This document shows positions 52,150 through 61,406 of a stretch of 64,000 bases of DNA, piece after piece. The stretch lies in assembly GCF_002939305.1 (NCBI RefSeq), contig NZ_MVDI01000001.1, positions 310,001 through 374,000 on the forward strand. Reading direction: 5' to 3'. Source of the stretch: Chroococcidiopsis sp. TS-821. GTDB taxonomy: Bacteria > Cyanobacteriota > Cyanobacteriia > Cyanobacteriales > Chroococcidiopsidaceae. How positions within the stretch are numbered: the first letter of the stretch is position 1; each line of letters starts with the position of its first letter. The notes beneath the pieces are model-generated. The model was not told the origin of the DNA. It did no database searches and was given only the letters and a program-made list of their open reading frames with translations. The translations under genes and the position numbers were made by a program.

Positions 52150-53478
52150 TTACTCTACAGCAGTTACATTAAAATCGCGCGATCGCTGCGTTGGAATCAA
52201 TGATAACTGCGTCGTTAATAGAAAACTTACAAAACTCGCAATCACAATTACTGGTAGCATCGCGGTATCAGAAAGCACACTGAGAATCACGCTTGTACTT
52301 ATGGGGGTTTTTGTGACAGCAACATTTACCGCCGCCATCAAACAAACCATGCCAATTGTCGGATGAATTTGGGGAAAAGCCAACGCGATCGCCAATCCAA
52401 TGGCAGCACCAATATAAAACAAAGGAAAGATAAATCCACCCCGAAACCCGGAATGCAGCGTACAACTAATTGCTAACATTTTTGCTACGGCGATCGAAAG
52501 TAACATCGTTACTCCAAACGTCGCCCCAGTTTCAACAATGGTTTCAATTTCTTTTTCGCCAAAAAACAATGTTTGGGGAAAGAAATACGCGATCGCGCCA
52601 ATCGACAACCCACCCGAAGTAGCAAGTAAGATTCTATGATTTGCAGCATACTCGCTGAGATGACCTATAGCCCGAAATAGGAGAACAAACAATAAGGCAA
52701 TTAACGCCCCAATTCCACCAAGTAACGCGCCTTCAACTAAATTCATCAACGAAAGCTTAGGAATTGCGGAAAAGTGATAAATTCCGCCAATGGTTAATCC
52801 TGTATTGAGACGAAAAACACAAAAACTTAAAATCGCTGAAAGTACTGCCGGAATAAGCGCTTCATAGTATTCTAAGCCACGACGATGCGGAATTTCTAAC
52901 GCAAACAATGCTCCTCCCAGCGGCGCGCCAAAAAAGGCACCTAGCGCAGCACTCATTCCGCAAAAAGTCATTACGCGAATACTTTTCGCCGTTAGCTTGA
53001 GTTTTTGTCCTAGCCAACCGCCTAAACTACCATTGACTTGTACTAATGGTGCTTCTGGACCTGCACTTCCGCCAAAAGCGATGGAAAATAAAGAAGCAAT
53101 CAGCATTGCTGGGGTTTGACGAATTTCAATGTGTCCAGGATCGTGAACTTTATCAACAACAAATGCTACTTCGCCAGGAAGTCCTAGAAAATACAAAGTC
53201 AAACCTACAAAGAAGCCACCAATCGTAGTAGCAATCCAAATATAATTCTTTGCTAAAAATTCGCTGGCAAACCTTACTTGTAGAAATTCTGGAACAGTTT
53301 TCCAAACAATATCTAAACTGAGTTCTAACGCATAATAATAAATTGTCGCCACCAAACCACCAGCAATTCCAACGATCGCGGCAAGTAAGATCAGCTGTTG
53401 ATAACTTAGTTCATCATTTGTACGACCTACTTCAGAACTACCTATGCTCGCGCTTTGGCTAGAAGCTGATGATGACAT
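52150..53478 (-). CDS. ClC-type chloride channel/antiporter
   Basis: A 442-residue protein with the ClC fold. The selectivity-filter segment appears as GGSAGPEAPLVQVNG (GREGP position changed to GPEAP). Later motifs are AALGAFFGAPLGGALFALE and HSGFRGGFIFPLFYIGAAIG. The proton-glutamate position seems replaced, so channel versus antiporter activity is undecided. Homologues move chloride or related anions. It starts at ATG 53478. Confidence 0.88.
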   Translation of the reverse strand: MSSSASSQSASIGSSEVGRTNDELSYQQLILLAAIVGIAGGLVATIYYYALELSLDIVWKTVPEFLQVRFASEFLAKNYIWIATTIGGFFVGLTLYFLGLPGEVAFVVDKVHDPGHIEIRQTPAMLIASLFSIAFGGSAGPEAPLVQVNGSLGGWLGQKLKLTAKSIRVMTFCGMSAALGAFFGAPLGGALFALEIPHRRGLEYYEALIPAVLSAILSFCVFRLNTGLTIGGIYHFSAIPKLSLMNLVEGALLGGIGALIALLFVLLFRAIGHLSEYAANHRILLATSGGLSIGAIAYFFPQTLFFGEKEIETIVETGATFGVTMLLSIAVAKMLAISCTLHSGFRGGFIFPLFYIGAAIGLAIALAFPQIHPTIGMVCLMAAVNVAVTKTPISTSVILSVLSDTAMLPVIVIASFVSFLLTTQLSLIPTQRSRDFNVTAVE

Positions 53479-53933
53479 AACCTGTGCTATTGGGGCTTTA
53501 AAGCAAAATTCTTTATTAACTTATTTGGTACGACCTACGAGTGTTGTAGATATTGTTACCGAACGCGATCGCACTCGACATATTCAGCAAACTATTGACA
53601 AATACCCAAAAATATATCTAGCAAAATGCCTGCATCCTTGCAGGATGAAGACTGCCCTACATCAGCAAATACGGCAATGCAAAGAGATGATTAGGATATT
53701 CAGACAAAACTCATAACCATTGTTTTGTAAACTGTAACCCCTGACCTCTGCTTTATACCACTTATATCGCTGACTGCTCGTCTACTGCACCACACATAAG
53801 GCGTGCAGATACAATGTATAAGATTTGTTGGTTAGAAAACAGTGTGCTAGAAAAGAATTGTTAAAATAACAGTTGAAAGGTGTAATCCTTTCAGATTTTG
53901 TCAAAGCTCATTCAGGTTCAGTAGAACTTCTTT
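53479..53933. other. 455-nt intergenic region with repeats
   Basis: It contains a CATCCTTGCAGGATG hairpin repeat with flanking GAAGACTGCCCTAC (53628-53660) and an ACCCCTGACCTCTG repeat (53734-53750). A 90-codon frame at 53444-53716 crosses the ClC start and the repeat and is not supported. Confidence 0.55.
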
Positions 53934-54137
53934 ATGGAATCTAGTAGTAGTCCGTCTGCCAGTGGCGAGAAACCTTCTCATAAGTTGGCAGACATTGTAG
54001 GAACAGCAATCGCGTTGTTAACGCTGACAGCCCCAATTGTGGCGATCGCTCAGTACTCTGACAGAAATATTCTCACGAATGTGCAACCCATATCTTACCC
54101 CTTGCAACGAGCAGGGATGGAAACCGATGGATGGTGA
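53934..54137 (+). CDS. Small hypothetical membrane protein
   Basis: A 67-residue protein with a Ser-rich start, one hydrophobic helix ([20 protein letters not shown], residues about 20-40) and a short polar tail. It looks like a small cyanobacterial membrane protein of unknown function. Support comes from the ATG start and the coherent helix only; an RBS is not evident. Confidence 0.5.
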   Translation: MESSSSPSASGEKPSHKLADIVGTAIALLTLTAPIVAIAQYSDRNILTNVQPISYPLQRAGMETDGW

Positions 54138-54311
54138 TGAGACCTGTGTTGGTTTGATATCCGCAATAGCAAGCTAGACTTTGGTTAGCTAATAGTTAAC
54201 GCTTTTTTGAACAGTTGAGGGTTTGTAGTTGTCCGTCATACCCTAAAATGCTACACGGGGAGCTAACCGAACTGCACCCCCAAATAGCTGTTAAATTGGA
54301 GTGATGTTGTT

Positions 54312-54851
54312 GTGGACTTAAACCGTATTCCGCCTCAACCAAAACCAGGCGTCATTAATGTTTTAATTGAAATTACCGCCGGAAGCAAAAACAAATACGA
54401 ATACGATAAAGATTTGCAGGCGTTCGCATTAGACCGAGTACTGTATTCTTCAGTGCAGTATCCTTACGATTATGGCTTTGTGCCCAATACCCTCGCTGAT
54501 GATGGCGATCCGCTTGATGGGATGGTGTTGATGGACGAGCCAACATTTCCAGGATGTATCATTGCAGCGCGCCCGATTGGAATGTTAATTATGATTGACG
54601 GGGGCGATTATGACGAAAAAATTCTGTGCGTTCCTGATAAAGATCCTCGTTACAAACACGTTAAATCGCTAGCAGACATCGCGCCGCATCGATTAGATGA
54701 AATCGCCGAGTTCTTCCGTACCTATAAAAATCTGGAACAGAAAGTTACAGAAATTCGTGGTTGGGAAGATATAGATCGCGTTATGCCTTTAGTAGAAAGA
54801 TGCATTAAAGCTGGTAGCGAGCAAGGGCGCGATTCTGACGCAGAAGCATAA
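54312..54851 (+). CDS. ppa: Inorganic pyrophosphatase
   Basis: A 179-residue family-I soluble pyrophosphatase, which hydrolyses PPi to drive biosynthesis. Active-site blocks are [35 protein letters not shown] (the D(S/G)DPxD motif) and VPDKDPRY. It starts at GTG 54312 with [11 protein letters not shown], the usual cyanobacterial N-terminus. Length is typical. Confidence 0.95.
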   Translation: MDLNRIPPQPKPGVINVLIEITAGSKNKYEYDKDLQAFALDRVLYSSVQYPYDYGFVPNTLADDGDPLDGMVLMDEPTFPGCIIAARPIGMLIMIDGGDYDEKILCVPDKDPRYKHVKSLADIAPHRLDEIAEFFRTYKNLEQKVTEIRGWEDIDRVMPLVERCIKAGSEQGRDSDAEA

Positions 54852-54951
54852 CAGCACGCACCCTGTGATAAAGCTACTATCATAACGTTAGAGTCGTTTT
54901 CTGCAATCAATAGGGAAAACGATTCTAGCACTTAACCTTAGCGCCTCCTTC

Positions 54952-55335
54952 ATGCAACGTACGCTACTATTAGCCAAAATCCACAATTGCACGCTCACAG
55001 CAGCTAATCTGCATTATGTCGGTAGTATCAGTATCGATCAAACGTTACTTGCTGCTGCAGGTATACTACCTTACGAGCAAGTGCAAGTAGTTAATGTTAC
55101 GAATGGAGAACGGCTGATCACGTATGCGATCGCCGCACCAGCAAATTCAGGCGCGATCGAGTTAAACGGCGCTGCGGCAAGATTGGGAATACCAGGCGAT
55201 CGCTTGATTATTATGACTTATGGGCAATTCACACCTGAAGAACTGAAAACTTACTGTCCGACAGTTGTGTTAGTTACTGAACGCAATCGCCTTTTAGAAG
55301 TCCGGCGCTACGATGATTTATTAGCGCAAGTTTGA
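54952..55335 (+). CDS. panD: Aspartate 1-decarboxylase
   Basis: A 127-residue pyruvoyl-dependent enzyme that makes beta-alanine for pantothenate. The self-cleavage site Gly24-Ser25 in HYVGSISID is present, as are the Lys in [12 protein letters not shown] and the INGAAARL-like block ([14 protein letters not shown]). The 3' end overlaps the oppositely oriented feoC by 28 nt. Confidence 0.95.
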   Translation: MQRTLLLAKIHNCTLTAANLHYVGSISIDQTLLAAAGILPYEQVQVVNVTNGERLITYAIAAPANSGAIELNGAAARLGIPGDRLIIMTYGQFTPEELKTYCPTVVLVTERNRLLEVRRYDDLLAQV

Positions 55336-55574
55336 TTTGTTGAACGAATGGATTCTGTAGCGAACCATTCGTAAAATTCAAGCTGTTCAGGACGACAGCT
55401 AACGCAACCTTGACAACAAGGTGGAATCGGTAACTTGCGCACTCTACCTTTACGGACAAGTTGCTGTAGCATTCCCCGCAGCGCATCCGCATCAATACGA
55501 AAATGAAGCTCCATTTGTGCCAGCGATGCTTTTCCTTGCTGCGATAAATAGTCTTGAACTTCCCGTAAAATCAT
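55308..55574 (-). CDS. feoC: FeoC-like transcriptional regulator / iron-uptake accessory protein
   Basis: An 88-residue protein with a winged-helix domain ([37 protein letters not shown]) and a cysteine cluster [10 protein letters not shown] suited to an Fe-S or metal site. This matches FeoC-like proteins that accompany FeoA and FeoB. It lies 84 nt downstream of feoB on the same strand, so it probably ends the feoA-feoB-feoC transcript. Confidence 0.82.
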   Translation of the reverse strand: MILREVQDYLSQQGKASLAQMELHFRIDADALRGMLQQLVRKGRVRKLPIPPCCQGCVSCRPEQLEFYEWFATESIRSTNQTCANKSS

Positions 55575-55657
55575 TGCTAATGATGGTTCTTATACTAATC
55601 AGCCCCAAATCTTCCACGTGTGGGAAACTTTGAATAGTTTCTCCTCTGCTCCTGAAG

Positions 55658-57982
55658 CTACCTATTTGCATCAGCCTTAATGTGAAACTGTCTAACTTTC
55701 CTAGGTTTTACCAGTTTCAAACTCGCAAGGGCGATCGCCATAGCAATTGCTAACCCCGTAATCCAGGCGATGGAAGTGCTAGGATGGCGCGTCAAGGTCG
55801 CTATTTGATAAAACATAACTGCCACCCAGTAGGCAAGCCCAGTTGTCCACGCGGCGGCAAATACTGTCCAACCTAAATTCGTTTCGCGAAAGATTGCACC
55901 GGTTGCGGCGACACAGGGAAAGTACAGAAGTACAAATAGTAGGTAAGCAAACGCGCCAACTTTGCCATCAAAGCGTCTTGCCATTTCGCCAAACGTTCCT
56001 GTAGTAACTTCTTGCTCCTGCGCAGCAGCATTAACCGAACTAACATCCCCGATTGATATTCCTAGCGGGTCGAGTAAGCTATTCGGGAGTTCTGCTAAGT
56101 TGGCAGGAATGCTGGCAAATGCTTCGCGAATCCCACCCCAAAAGTCGAAGGCTTCTTCTGTCACGTCGGTTGCTGGCGCGAGTTGACCGTAAAGCGAGTC
56201 TAGGGTACCTACTACCGCCTCTTTGGCAAAGACACCTGTAAAAATGCCTACCGTAGCTGCCCAGTTATCTCGATCGATACCCATAGGGGCAAAGACAGGA
56301 GTAATTGAGCGACTTATCGAACTAAGAACAGATTGTTCGCTATCTTCATTCCCAAACGAGCCATCTGTACCGACTGAGTTTAATAAGCTCAATACCATGA
56401 CCATCAATACAATCACCTTACCAGCACGCAACATAAATGCTTTGAGGCGATCCCAGGTACGCAACAGCACGCCCTTAAATTGCGGTACGTGATAAGGAGG
56501 TAACTCCATAATGAATGGAGATACTTCGCCTTTCAGTAGCGTATTTTTCAGCACTAAACCTGTAAACACTGCCATAGCAATGCCAATTAGGTATAAACCA
56601 AACACCACATTTTGACCGCCAACCGGAAAGAATGCAGCGGCAAATAGTGCATAAACAGGTAAACGCGCGCCGCAAGACATAAACGGATTCATCATGATGG
56701 TGAGGAGGCGATCGCGGCGATTTTCTAACGTACGCGTTGCCATAATTGCGGGAACATTACAACCGAATCCGACTAACATCGGTACAAACGATTTTCCAGG
56801 AAGCCCGACAAAGCGCATAAAGCGATCCATCACAAACGCCGCCCGCGCCATATAGCCAGAATCTTCCAAAATTGACAGACACAAAAATAGCAATCCAATA
56901 ATTGGAATAAAAGTAGCGACAGTTTGGATTCCTCCCCCAACACCTTGCGCTAGTAAAACGTTTAACCACGCAGGGCTACCGATTTGCGTTAGCCACTCAC
57001 CAAAGCCGTCAACAAGAATCGTTCCTGTGAAAATGTCGAAGAAATCAACAAAGGCACTACCAACGTTGATTGTCAGCATGAACATCACATACATCAACGC
57101 CAGAAAAATCGGAATGCCTAGCCAGCGATTGAGAACTATGCGGTCAATTTTATCCGAAACGGTGCTACTAACTTGTCGCGTTCGCTCTACGGCTTCTTGA
57201 ATCAAACGGCGGACAAAATCGTAGCGACTATCTGCAACTAGAATATCAATATCTTCACTCAACACTTGATGAATTTTGCGGCGATTTTCGACAACGAGTT
57301 TGTATAACGCTTGTCCGCGCAATTCAGGCGCAATTGAATCTTCGTATTCGAGTAGCTTGATTGCTTTCCAGCGCGGATCGACGACACCGTGACTGTGTTT
57401 CATGACCAACGGGATAAGTTGTGCGATCGCATCTTCAATCACTGCTGGATACGCAACATACGCGTGTGGTTGAGTTGGGTTTTGCAGTTGTTGATAAATC
57501 TTCTCGCGCAGTTCCTTTAATCCTTCCGCCCGCGTCGCGACGATGGGTACAACCGGACAACCAAGGCGCTGTGCGAGAATCTCAGGCTTGATGCGTAAGT
57601 TTTGTTGCGCGATATCCATCATATTCAACGCGACGACCATCGGTAGCCGCATTTCCAAAATTTGCGTGGTGAGATAAAGATTTCGCTCTAAGTTTGAAGC
57701 GTCAACGATATTGACAATGAGTTCGGCTTCGCCAGAAAGCAGATAATTACGAGCAATCGTTTCATCAAGTCCGGTTTCGGTATCTGTCGCATCAAGCGAA
57801 TAAACGCCTGGTAAATCAACAATCGCAATATTCCAGCCGCGATCGCGATAGCTACCTTCTTTGCGTTCGACTGTCACTCCAGACCAATTTCCCACGCGTT
57901 GATTCGCACCAGTCAGCGCATTAAATAACGTTGTTTTACCGCAGTTGGGATTACCTGCTAGCGCAATTGTCCGCTTTGTCAC
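55658..57982 (-). CDS. feoB: Ferrous iron transporter FeoB
   Basis: A 774-residue protein. The N-terminal G domain has G1 GNPNCGKTT, G3 in VDLPGVYSL and G4 NMMD. It is followed by a helical GDI-like region and a polytopic Gate-containing membrane part (GVGGGIQTVATFIPIIGLLF and SFVPMLVGFGCNVPAIMATR). It transports Fe(II) across the inner membrane. Its start overlaps the feoA stop by 4 nt. Length is typical of FeoB. Confidence 0.96.
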   Translation of the reverse strand: MTKRTIALAGNPNCGKTTLFNALTGANQRVGNWSGVTVERKEGSYRDRGWNIAIVDLPGVYSLDATDTETGLDETIARNYLLSGEAELIVNIVDASNLERNLYLTTQILEMRLPMVVALNMMDIAQQNLRIKPEILAQRLGCPVVPIVATRAEGLKELREKIYQQLQNPTQPHAYVAYPAVIEDAIAQLIPLVMKHSHGVVDPRWKAIKLLEYEDSIAPELRGQALYKLVVENRRKIHQVLSEDIDILVADSRYDFVRRLIQEAVERTRQVSSTVSDKIDRIVLNRWLGIPIFLALMYVMFMLTINVGSAFVDFFDIFTGTILVDGFGEWLTQIGSPAWLNVLLAQGVGGGIQTVATFIPIIGLLFLCLSILEDSGYMARAAFVMDRFMRFVGLPGKSFVPMLVGFGCNVPAIMATRTLENRRDRLLTIMMNPFMSCGARLPVYALFAAAFFPVGGQNVVFGLYLIGIAMAVFTGLVLKNTLLKGEVSPFIMELPPYHVPQFKGVLLRTWDRLKAFMLRAGKVIVLMVMVLSLLNSVGTDGSFGNEDSEQSVLSSISRSITPVFAPMGIDRDNWAATVGIFTGVFAKEAVVGTLDSLYGQLAPATDVTEEAFDFWGGIREAFASIPANLAELPNSLLDPLGISIGDVSSVNAAAQEQEVTTGTFGEMARRFDGKVGAFAYLLFVLLYFPCVAATGAIFRETNLGWTVFAAAWTTGLAYWVAVMFYQIATLTRHPSTSIAWITGLAIAMAIALASLKLVKPRKVRQFHIKADANR

Positions 57983-58590
57983 GATTGCACCTCCTCAACC
58001 TGTAACGCATCCGCTTCGTCTTTACGTAAACTCAGGTGAAAGCCTCGCACTTCAATTTCGATCGGATCGCCCAGCGGCGCATGACGAGTGACAGTAAACT
58101 CGCATCCTGGTGTTAAGCCCATCGCTAACAATTTTTCGCGGTAAGCGCGGGCTGTTTGCTCATAACCAACGACGCGCCCTCGACAACCTACTGCTAAATT
58201 GCGTAGCTTGGTATTGATTTTGCTGTTTTGGCGCCGATTGGTTGGTGGAATTGTTGTGACAATGACTTGGCGTGCCATTTCTGCACCAAGCCCAATGCGA
58301 TTATCTTGAATACCCACGACAACCGAACCACTGCTAGTACGACTGACGATTTGAAGTTCGCATCCAAGCGTTAAACCCATATCCATTAGCCGCCGTGCGA
58401 ATCCATCTTCGCCATTGAGTTCGACAATCCACACGCGATCGCCAACGTTTGCCATCGTTAACGGAAATGATGTTTGATTCGCGCGTGACGCGATATTACT
58501 TTGTTCTTTGTAGCTTCTGTCTGTACCGCCAAAGAATGTAAACCCCCACCCTTTGCGACTTTGGTGGCGTGTATCGTTCGGGTTTTTCAT
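57979..58590 (-). CDS. feoA: FeoA protein with two tandem FeoA domains
   Basis: A 203-residue protein, about twice the size of a single FeoA. Domain 1 (about residues 45-115) contains GFARRLMDMGLTLGCELQIV and domain 2 (about 128-198) contains YREKLLAMGLTPGCEFTVTR. A non-conserved 40-residue N-terminal extension precedes domain 1. FeoA is an SH3-like cytosolic partner of FeoB. The 4-nt overlap with feoB implies coupled translation. It is preceded by GGGAG and a 466-nt AT-rich leader. Confidence 0.9.
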   Translation of the reverse strand: MKNPNDTRHQSRKGWGFTFFGGTDRSYKEQSNIASRANQTSFPLTMANVGDRVWIVELNGEDGFARRLMDMGLTLGCELQIVSRTSSGSVVVGIQDNRIGLGAEMARQVIVTTIPPTNRRQNSKINTKLRNLAVGCRGRVVGYEQTARAYREKLLAMGLTPGCEFTVTRHAPLGDPIEIEVRGFHLSLRKDEADALQVEEVQS

Positions 58591-59056
58591 GCGATCGCTC
58601 TCCCGAATTACTTGAAATTATCTTGCTTGATTTATTTAAAAATATTCTCAAATAAACCTCAAAAAATGCAGGGTTTAAGAGAGAATTTATATTTGTATTC
58701 ACAAATCTTTATCCTGAAGGGAAATCAGAAACGCCAGTAGTGAAAAACAAAAGATACTGCAAATGCTTTTGTTTTCTATGTTCAAAAATTCGCACTGGCT
58801 AGGTAGGCGAGTAGTCGCTCATTTAGAGGCACTCACTCAACTTAAAATCTATTGCAAATCTTTGTTGTTTATTCCCTCACATTATATTCGTCTACTACGC
58901 CTAGCGACTCCTTTCGCGGCTTGACAAACCCTGTCCACCTGCGTATTCATAGCATTTCTTTAAATAAGAACTACAATTAAGTTCTCCTCAGATCTCCTCT
59001 GCGGTCTATTTGAGGAAAAGAGATAATGATATTTCTAGCCTCTGACCTCTTCAAAT
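58591..59056. other. 466-nt intergenic region upstream of feoA
   Basis: AT-rich DNA near 58610-58700 should contain the feoA promoter. TGAGAATATTTTTAAATAAA on the minus strand loosely resembles a Fur site but is not convincing. A GACCTCT-type repeat lies at 59038-59048. No ORF is visible. Confidence 0.45.
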
Positions 59057-60130
59057 TTATGCTTGTTGTACAAGCGATCGCGTAACTAAACCAATAACCT
59101 GGATAATTTTTTGGAGTTGTTGCGTGACTGCGCCACTTTTTAGTAAAGCTTCAGCTTTGGCGATTCCCGATTGCATATCAGGACAGACACCGCATCGCCA
59201 GAGATAAAAACCACCGTTCCACAAAGCTGTTTGCATCAATTCCGAAGGTTCACCTTGCAAAACTGATTGCATCGCATTTAATAGTTGCGTTGTTGATTCT
59301 AATGGGACATTTTTAGTTGTAAAGCCATAATCGCGCGGGACGAGATGCAAACGTTCGATAGGTTCCTCAGGATTGAGTGTTGATAGACCAATAATAGCCG
59401 TGCGATCGCGGGGGAGGTCACAACTTCCTTCTAATCCTTTGACTGTGGTAAATTGCTGAGTTCCTCTTACTGCAAAAGCAGTTTGAAACATCCCTTCGGT
59501 TGGTGGATGAACATAACCTGCAACAATATGTGCATCTCCCGCGTACGGACACCAGATGAGTTCCATTGTGGCAAACGGCGGACGCTTACCGATTTGATCG
59601 CGGTATTCAAACAAACGTTGAGCCAAGGGAAAATGCTGAGGTAGATAAATAAATCCCAAGCCTGTCGCCTCGAATACTTGTTGCGTTTGTTCTAGGGATT
59701 GCGTCCAATCAACGCCTAAACCTTGCCAAATCTCAACGAGTGGTAATCCGTATTTCGTCGGTAAGCGATCGCCGCCATGCATAATCACAGGTTGTCCCGC
59801 AGCAGCAAGGAGTAAAGCGGTAATGGGGCTAATTGGTGCAGTACGCGATCGCCCGTCATAAGGTAAGCCTAAAACAAAGACGCGTTGTGATGTAGCAATC
59901 GGTTGCAGTTTGGGACCTAGTTCGTCGTATACATCCAACATTCCCGCCAACTCTTCGCCAGTAGGGCGCTTAATGCGGTGCGCAATCAGAAACGCCCCGA
60001 TTTGGGCTGGAGTCGCTTCTTGCAGTAAAATCATTCGAGTTGCAGCTGCGGCTTCCTCGCGCGTCAAATTCTCGCTGGTATGATTACCGCTACCCACTTT
60101 TTTTAGCAAATCCCGAAATGCATTACTCAT
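59057..60130 (-). CDS. cnaT: CnaT-like anthranilate phosphoribosyltransferase family protein
   Basis: A 357-residue GT3/TrpD-like protein. It has EEAAAATRMILLQEATPAQI, AFLIAHRIKRPTGEELAGM and a VIMHGGDRLPTKYG segment, but the catalytic phosphoribosyl loop of true TrpD (KHGNR, DTCGTGG) is not conserved, arguing against tryptophan synthesis. In Anabaena the related CnaT is needed for expression of the nitrate-assimilation operon. Here it lies 54 nt downstream of ntcB and near nirA, which supports the same role. The symbol is by context and similarity. Confidence 0.75.
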   Translation of the reverse strand: MSNAFRDLLKKVGSGNHTSENLTREEAAAATRMILLQEATPAQIGAFLIAHRIKRPTGEELAGMLDVYDELGPKLQPIATSQRVFVLGLPYDGRSRTAPISPITALLLAAAGQPVIMHGGDRLPTKYGLPLVEIWQGLGVDWTQSLEQTQQVFEATGLGFIYLPQHFPLAQRLFEYRDQIGKRPPFATMELIWCPYAGDAHIVAGYVHPPTEGMFQTAFAVRGTQQFTTVKGLEGSCDLPRDRTAIIGLSTLNPEEPIERLHLVPRDYGFTTKNVPLESTTQLLNAMQSVLQGEPSELMQTALWNGGFYLWRCGVCPDMQSGIAKAEALLKSGAVTQQLQKIIQVIGLVTRSLVQQA

Positions 60131-60184
60131 TGCGATCGCTCAATCAAAAAATAATAAAGACGGGTCAAGAGTTCCAGCCTAGCA

Positions 60185-61153
60185 CTATCGCACCTGCAAA
60201 TTCCTGACAACTTGCGGTTTTCCCTGTTGTTCAAATTGCGGAACGATGAGCTGCTTCACAAGTTGCCAAAAATGTCGAATCGGCGGGATTTGCAAGCGAT
60301 CCTGTGTTGTCACCATCACAACTTGACGCGTTAAACCCGATTCAACGCTTGTCGAAGAATCACTATTTGCTAGCGATCGCACCGCGAGTGTCGGATCTTG
60401 GCTAGCTTCCACCAATGCAGAACGCGGTAATAATGCAATTAATTCGCCTTGACGGACAACACCGCGAAAAGCATCGAGTGTATTTACTTCTAAAACAGCT
60501 TGCAGTGTCGCGCCATAACGTTCAAAGCGTTCTTGTACAAGACGCTGCATTCCGTAGCCATCCTTAAAGACAACTTGTGGATAGCGAACTAACTCGCACC
60601 AAGGAACTTTATCGAACTGCGCGAGGGGATGATTTGCTGCGGTTAAAACTTCAATCGGTTCATCGTACAGTACTTCGACGACCATTTCCGAGCCTGTTGT
60701 CAAAAAGCGATTATTCATCACAATTGCCAAATCGACAAGTCCATCTTTGAGAACTTTCAGCGCGCGATCGCTTCCCAACGAAGTGACACGTAACTGAATA
60801 TCAGGATAGTCGTGACAAAACTGCTGTAAAACCGGAGGTAAGCAGTTAGAACATATCGAATGAATCGCCGCGATACATAACTCAGGCTGCTTTCCTGCCA
60901 CTAAGTCTGCTAATTCTTCTTTAATTGTCCGCCACTCTTGACAAATTTTGCGCGCGCGGGGTAGTACGCGTTCGCCTCCCAAAGTCAGCGTCGCACCAGC
61001 TGTCCGATGAAACAGCGATAATCCTAAGTCCGCTTCCAACGCTTGGATTTGACGACTAATCGTCGATTGAGTCACGCCACACTTGCGTGCTGCTTGTTGA
61101 AAACTACCCGTCTCCGCGATCGCCAAAAAGGCTTGCAACTGCTCTAGCCGCAT
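60185..61153 (-). CDS. ntcB: LysR-family nitrogen-assimilation regulator NtcB
   Basis: A 322-residue LTTR. The N-terminal HTH is MRLEQLQAFLAIAETGSFQQ continuing AARKCGVTQSTISRQ. The effector domain follows (LCIAAIHSICSNCLPPVLQQ, DLAIVMNN). NtcB activates nitrate/nitrite assimilation genes in response to nitrite, together with NtcA. Its position in a cluster with a cnaT-like gene and nirA supports the identification. CbbR or other LysR paralogues are less likely in this setting. Confidence 0.83.
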   Translation of the reverse strand: MRLEQLQAFLAIAETGSFQQAARKCGVTQSTISRQIQALEADLGLSLFHRTAGATLTLGGERVLPRARKICQEWRTIKEELADLVAGKQPELCIAAIHSICSNCLPPVLQQFCHDYPDIQLRVTSLGSDRALKVLKDGLVDLAIVMNNRFLTTGSEMVVEVLYDEPIEVLTAANHPLAQFDKVPWCELVRYPQVVFKDGYGMQRLVQERFERYGATLQAVLEVNTLDAFRGVVRQGELIALLPRSALVEASQDPTLAVRSLANSDSSTSVESGLTRQVVMVTTQDRLQIPPIRHFWQLVKQLIVPQFEQQGKPQVVRNLQVR

Positions 61154-61300
61154 TTTATGTAGCCTGAATCACATTTAAGGCTTACATTAACTTAGCGGAT
61201 TTAGCGATCTATTTTCGTAGAGATTGATACAGCAAGAAGTGAGGAGTGACTAGTTATCAGTGGCTAGTGATGAATTATGAGTATAGATAGCAAACAGTAT

Positions 61301-61406
61301 TCCCCTCTGCCCCCTCTGCCCCTCTGCCCCTCTGCTCCCTCTGCTCCCAGATAACCTCTGCTTCCTCTGCACCTCTGCTTCCTCTGCACCTCTGCTTCCT
61401 CTACTC
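61301..61406. repeat. CTCTGC-type degenerate tandem repeat array
   Basis: About a dozen units of CCCCTCTGCC, CCCTCTGCTC and CTTCCTCTGCAC lie between the ntcB start and the stop of the HEAT gene. They are the reverse complement of the repeat at 4413-4443. The strand is strongly pyrimidine-rich. Confidence 0.85.

Noticed and set aside
53444-53716. 90-codon ORF upstream of the ClC gene
   Set aside because: It overlaps the ClC start in antisense and crosses a dispersed hairpin repeat. No support was found.
58591-58720. Possible Fur box before feoA
   Set aside because: The best AT-rich stretch only loosely matches the 19-bp consensus, so it was not listed as a site.
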